DNA from: Methanobacteriota archaeon
Lineage (GTDB): Archaea > Thermoplasmatota > Poseidoniia > Poseidoniales > Poseidoniaceae
Length of the DNA: 9,180 nucleotides
Assembly (NCBI GenBank): GCA_002725275.1
Contig: PBOE01000018.1
Span: 24,914 to 34,093 of the forward strand
Direction of reading: 5' to 3'
This document shows, one piece after another, positions 6,259-9,180 of the stretch; the stretch's first letter is position 1, and every line of letters begins with the position of its first letter. The position numbers were made by a program, and so were the translations under genes. Under the pieces are notes generated by a model. That model saw only the letters and a list, made by a program, of their open reading frames with translations. It ran no database searches and was not told where the DNA came from.

Positions 6259-6288
6259 AAGAAAAAAGAACACTTTCGTGTCCACGAA
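6259..6288 (-). terminator. Hairpin plus T-run terminator after the MBL hydrolase gene
   Basis: Just past the TGA of the hydrolase gene, the minus strand has a perfect inverted repeat TTCGTG-GA-CACGAA (6275-6288). About 7 bases later a run of six T residues follows (6262-6267) inside a longer pyrimidine-rich stretch. T-rich tracts end transcription in archaea, so the hydrolase transcript probably stops here before the orc1 promoter. Confidence 0.6.
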
Positions 6289-6289
6289 T

Positions 6290-7084
6290 TCATTCGTTGA
6301 AAGCGACCACCCAGTCGGTTCCGTTCCATGCGATTTCCGTTTGATCTTTCAGGTGCGTGACGTGCCCGGCAAACTCAGGAAACACCGACTCAAGGACCGT
6401 GGGATGAGGGGAGGCGTCGTCGATGTAGGTGTGGGTGATCCCCAGCGGGGTCGAGCATTGTTCCGAGAGGGCGCGTATGTCCATCGGTTTGTGGTGATGG
6501 GTGGAAGGCACCCAATCAGGAAACCCCATCTCCAGAATGGCAAATTTGGACCGACCGATGGCTTCGTACAGCGTCTCGCAGGGGCCAGAGTCGCCGCTGT
6601 GAACAAAGGATGCACCGCTGGGGTGCTCGAACCGGTAGCCGTGGGGTTCAACCGCATCGTCGTGGTGAACTTCAAACCGCTCCCATCGCCATCCGTCTTC
6701 CAGTTCACCGGCGTCGTCCATGACCCAGGTGACGTGCTCAATCATGCTTTCAAGCGACCCCGGAAACGCCAGGTTGCACAATTCAGTGAGGCGCTGTTTG
6801 ACAAACGGTGTGCCGACGACCGTGAGCGGGCGGTGCCCGTCCCGGTCGGAGATGTATTTCCGTTCGAGCAAGAGGAACGGGAAACCAAACACGTGGTCGC
6901 CGTGAACGTGCGTGATGAACACGGTTTCGATTTCTGCGACGTTTTTTCCATAGCGCCGTAGACCTGCGAGCGCCGTTGGTGGGGCATCGATGATGTGGCG
7001 CTCGTCGAACATGGCAAACGAGTGGTGCCGCCCGTGCGGGAGGAAGGCGTTCCCCGTTCCGAGCATGTCGATACGAGGGGCCAT
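6290..7084 (-). CDS. MBL-fold metallohydrolase, RNase Z-like
   Basis: The 264-aa protein has the metallo-beta-lactamase fold metal site. THVHGDHVFG contains the HxHxDH motif (His59, His61, Asp63, His64). Further candidate ligands are His140/His141, Asp165 in HSGDSG (162-167) and His218 in ITHTY. The overall pattern (N-terminal MLGTGNAFLPHGRHHSF, LEMGFPD at 184-190) resembles the RNase Z/ElaC-like COG1234 group, which includes tRNA 3' processing enzymes and other phosphodiesterases. It lacks an obvious long flexible arm, so a tRNase Z role is possible but not shown. Expected cofactor is two Zn ions, in the cytoplasm. ATG 7084 is the only usable start, since an in-frame stop lies about 10 codons upstream with no other start between. 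It ends with a hairpin/T-run terminator and is divergent from the reductase gene. Confidence 0.85.
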   Translation of the reverse strand: MAPRIDMLGTGNAFLPHGRHHSFAMFDERHIIDAPPTALAGLRRYGKNVAEIETVFITHVHGDHVFGFPFLLLERKYISDRDGHRPLTVVGTPFVKQRLTELCNLAFPGSLESMIEHVTWVMDDAGELEDGWRWERFEVHHDDAVEPHGYRFEHPSGASFVHSGDSGPCETLYEAIGRSKFAILEMGFPDWVPSTHHHKPMDIRALSEQCSTPLGITHTYIDDASPHPTVLESVFPEFAGHVTHLKDQTEIAWNGTDWVVAFNE

Positions 7085-7216
7085 AACGCTCGGAATCCAT
7101 GCGCCTTCTTGTTCTCATCGGTTGGTCCGGGATGGAAGGAAGGATGCGAGGTCATACCAAGGATGATATAGCCACCTTTGGTGCCAAAATTAACCCCCGT
7201 GGGTTGAGGTGAGGAG
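7085..7216. promoter_or_regulatory. Divergent promoter region between hydrolase and reductase genes
   Basis: This 132-base spacer serves both strands. GATATAG at 7165-7171 is TATA-like on either strand; on the minus strand it would start the hydrolase message near 7142. For the plus-strand reductase, AAAATTAA at 7186-7193 is centred 27 bases before the ATG at 7217, the leaderless distance. GAGGTGAGGAG at 7206-7216 would also act as a ribosome binding site if transcription begins earlier. Confidence 0.5.
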
Positions 7217-8467
7217 ATGAGTGATTGGTCCGCAAAAAATCCCTACATGACGCAGATTACGGAGAACTTCATTCTCAACGGTGAGGGCTCTCGCAAGGAG
7301 ACCCGACACATCGTGTTCGCCCTCGGTGATTCGGGCCTTGACTACAAGGTGGGCGACGCTCTCGGCGTCATCGCTGAGAACCCTCCGCACATCGTCGAGG
7401 AACTTCTGGACGTCCAGGGCTGGGACCGGGACGCTACCGTCACCACACACAACGGCGAGCGCTCCCTCTACGACGCGTTGAAGAAAGATTTCGAGGTGCA
7501 CATGGCGAACAAAAAATTCGTTCAATCCCTTGCCGAGAAGGTGGTATCAAGCGGGATGAAAATCAGCATGAGCATCGTCGCTCGCACCCGAAACGACGTT
7601 TCGTGGGCCGCCACCGACGACCAGCAGATTCCTCCAAGCCTTCGCCCCTCGGTGCCTTCCGACGACCCCGCTGCGCAGGTTGAGGCCATCACGGCGGACA
7701 CCAAGGCCATCGAAGATTACCTCTGGACCCGAGACTACGTCGACATCATGCGAGAATTCGAGGTCAAGTACTCGCCCGAAGAATTCCTCGAACTGGCTGA
7801 CCGACTGAAACCCCGCCTCTACTCCATCGCTTCTTCGCACGACGTCCATCCTGGATTCGTCGAGTTGACCGTTGGCATCGTCCGCTTCGAATACAACGGC
7901 CGAGCCCGAGGTGGCTTGTGCACTCAATTCATGGCCGATGAAATCAACACTTCCGGTGCGCCCATCGGTGTCTTCATGTCGCCCACGAAATCGTTCATTC
8001 TTCCCGATGACAAGGACACCGACATCATCATGGTCGGCCCGGGCACGGGCATCGCTCCGTTCCGTGCGTTCATGGAACAGCGCGTCCACGACGGCGGCGC
8101 CGGCAAGAACTGGTTGTTCTTCGGCGACCAGTCCGAAAAGACGGAATTCTACTACAAAGACGAGATTGAAAGCTGGATCGACGAAGGCCATCTCTGGCGA
8201 TTCACCACGGCGTGGTCTCGCGATCAAGAGGAAAAGATCTACGTTCAACACCGGCTCAAGGAGCACGGTGCTGAAGTTTGGGAGTGGTTTGAGCGCGGCG
8301 CTTACTTCTACATCTGTGGCGACAAGCAGTACATGGCCAAAGACGTCCACCGAGCCCTCATCGAAATCGCCATCGAGCACGGCGGGATGTCCGAGGACGA
8401 CGCCACCCATTTCATCGAGAAAACGATGATGCGCGAAGAGAAGCGCTACCTGCGAGACGTCTACTGA
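7217..8467 (+). CDS. CysJ/cytochrome P450 reductase-like FAD/NAD(P)H flavoprotein without flavodoxin domain
   Basis: The 416-aa protein matches the FAD plus NADP half of sulfite reductase flavoprotein (CysJ) and cytochrome P450 reductase. FAD-binding RLYS lies at 200-203 and GGLCT at 232-236. The NADP-binding GPGTGIAPFRAF is at 274-285, SRD at 334-336 and ICGDKQYMAKDV at 367-378. The C-terminal KRYLRDVY is close to the RRYQRDVY end of CysJ. A helical connecting domain fills about 55-190. The N-terminal FMN-binding flavodoxin domain of full-length CysJ is absent, so it would need a separate carrier such as a flavodoxin or ferredoxin, or act on another acceptor. The start ATG 7217 follows a purine-rich site. 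The neighbour downstream is a biotin carboxylase, with no evident functional link. Partner and physiological substrate are unknown. Confidence 0.88.
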   Translation: MSDWSAKNPYMTQITENFILNGEGSRKETRHIVFALGDSGLDYKVGDALGVIAENPPHIVEELLDVQGWDRDATVTTHNGERSLYDALKKDFEVHMANKKFVQSLAEKVVSSGMKISMSIVARTRNDVSWAATDDQQIPPSLRPSVPSDDPAAQVEAITADTKAIEDYLWTRDYVDIMREFEVKYSPEEFLELADRLKPRLYSIASSHDVHPGFVELTVGIVRFEYNGRARGGLCTQFMADEINTSGAPIGVFMSPTKSFILPDDKDTDIIMVGPGTGIAPFRAFMEQRVHDGGAGKNWLFFGDQSEKTEFYYKDEIESWIDEGHLWRFTTAWSRDQEEKIYVQHRLKEHGAEVWEWFERGAYFYICGDKQYMAKDVHRALIEIAIEHGGMSEDDATHFIEKTMMREEKRYLRDVY

Positions 8468-8539
8468 GGAAGGCTGACCGTCCGTCAGGCACGCCTTGCG
8501 ACCGCTTTGCTCATAGATTGAGTCGGCCGACAGGGCCTC
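8468..8539 (+). promoter_or_regulatory. Spacer with short hairpin and weak TATA-like element before biotin carboxylase
   Basis: A 5-bp inverted repeat CTGAC/GTCAG (8474-8478 with 8484-8488) lies just past the reductase stop. It lacks a following T-run, so its role as a terminator is doubtful. TCATAGATT at 8511-8519 is a weak TATA-like sequence centred 25 bases before ATG 8540 and would give a leaderless message. No ribosome binding site is seen before that ATG. Confidence 0.35.
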
Positions 8540-9180
8540 ATGGGCTTCAAGCGCGTGTTGATTGCCAATCGCGGCGAAATCGCTCTTCGTATTCTTCGCA
8601 CCCTTCGCGACATGGGCATCGAGGCGGCCATCATTCACGGTCGCGAGGACCGTTTGTCGCTCCCCGTTCAAATGGCTGACATCGCCTACCCCAACTACCG
8701 GAGCAACCCGCTCGATTCTTACCTCGACATCGAAGCCGTGGTGCAAGCCGCCAAGGAACTCGAATGCGACGCCGTCCATCCCGGCTACGGCTTTTTGGCC
8801 GAGAACGCTGCCTTTGTCGCCCGTCTCGAGGAGGAAGGCATCACGTTCATTGGTCCAGCCTCGGGCGTCATCACCTTGCTGGGCGACAAGATCGAAGCTC
8901 GGGCGGCCATGGAGGCTGCCGGCCTGCCCACGGCCAAAGGATCCTCCGAACCCATTGCCAGTGCCGAGGTCGCCAGCGCCCTCGCTGACGACATCGGCTA
9001 TCCTGTCATCATCAAGGCGGCCGCAGGTGGCGGTGGCATCGGGATGCAGATCGTCCATCAGGCCGATGAATTCGAAGGTGCGCTCAAACTCTGCCAGTCC
9101 CGAGCAAAATCCGCATTCGGTGACGAACGGGTCTTCGTTGAGAAGTACATCCAGGGCGCGCAGCACGTCGAATTCCAAGT
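8540..9180 (+). CDS. Biotin carboxylase subunit of an acyl-CoA (acetyl/propionyl-CoA) carboxylase, 3' end outside the window
   Basis: The first 213 codons are visible. They match the biotin carboxylase family that carboxylates biotin with ATP and bicarbonate: RVLIANRGEIALRILR at 5-20, HPGYGFLAEN at 80-89, GDK at 115-117, the ATP-grasp segment IIKAAAGGGGIGM at 157-169 and VEKYIQGAQHVEFQV at 200-214. Lys117, Lys159 and His209 occupy the positions of the ATP-site residues of E. coli AccC. The catalytic Glu and Arg residues lie beyond the window end. The glycine-rich loop has Ile where many family members have Arg or Lys (GGGG-R/K-GM). In archaea this subunit usually works with a carboxyltransferase and a biotin carrier protein, which would be expected downstream. 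Whether the substrate is acetyl-CoA, propionyl-CoA or pyruvate cannot be told from this part. ATG 8540 aligns with the family's N-terminus. Confidence 0.92.
   Translation, partial: MGFKRVLIANRGEIALRILRTLRDMGIEAAIIHGREDRLSLPVQMADIAYPNYRSNPLDSYLDIEAVVQAAKELECDAVHPGYGFLAENAAFVARLEEEGITFIGPASGVITLLGDKIEARAAMEAAGLPTAKGSSEPIASAEVASALADDIGYPVIIKAAAGGGGIGMQIVHQADEFEGALKLCQSRAKSAFGDERVFVEKYIQGAQHVEFQ

Noticed and set aside
7547..9178. 543-codon minus-strand open frame
   Set aside because: It is antisense to the reductase and the biotin carboxylase, both with clear family motifs. The frame stays open because of GC-rich codon usage on the other strand.

Overview
The window looks like a chromosomal piece from a GC-rich euryarchaeon. 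The archaeal markers are an Orc1/Cdc6 initiator, an archaeal-type phosphopantetheine adenylyltransferase fused to a DUF359-type (GTP-dependent) dephospho-CoA kinase, TATA-box promoters placed for leaderless transcripts, and an H/ACA-type RNA locus with kink-turns. The gene mix (biotin carboxylase, CysJ-like flavoprotein reductase, lineage-specific membrane protein, no mobile elements) would suit a marine planktonic lineage such as Marine Group II (Poseidoniales). That assignment is inference; no rRNA gene is present to settle it.

Layout: 1-1728 (+) is a large unrecognised protein whose frame is open to the left edge. 1729-2088 has no convincing protein gene but holds three consecutive RNA hairpins (about 1825-2022), each with a kink-turn. 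The third matches an H/ACA pseudouridylation guide for helix 69 of 23S rRNA (the position of E. coli U1915). 2089-3108 (+) is the two-domain CoA enzyme, directly followed at 3109-4221 (+) by a membrane-anchored family 2 glycosyltransferase. This convergently meets a four-helix membrane protein (4227-4775, -). Upstream of that on the same strand is orc1/cdc6 (4844-6085, -), then a 204-bp regulatory or origin-like spacer, then an MBL-fold RNase Z-like hydrolase (6290-7084, -) with a hairpin plus T-run terminator. A divergent promoter region (7085-7216) separates it from a CysJ-like FAD/NAD(P)H reductase lacking the flavodoxin domain (7217-8467, +). The window ends inside a biotin carboxylase subunit gene (8540-9180+, +).

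Functionally this is a housekeeping region: CoA synthesis, replication initiation, rRNA modification, RNA processing or other metallohydrolase activity, redox chemistry and acyl-CoA carboxylation. No phage, insertion sequence, CRISPR array or defence island is visible. The most notable item is the multi-hairpin H/ACA locus, followed by the CoA enzyme fusion and the repeat-bearing spacer upstream of orc1.
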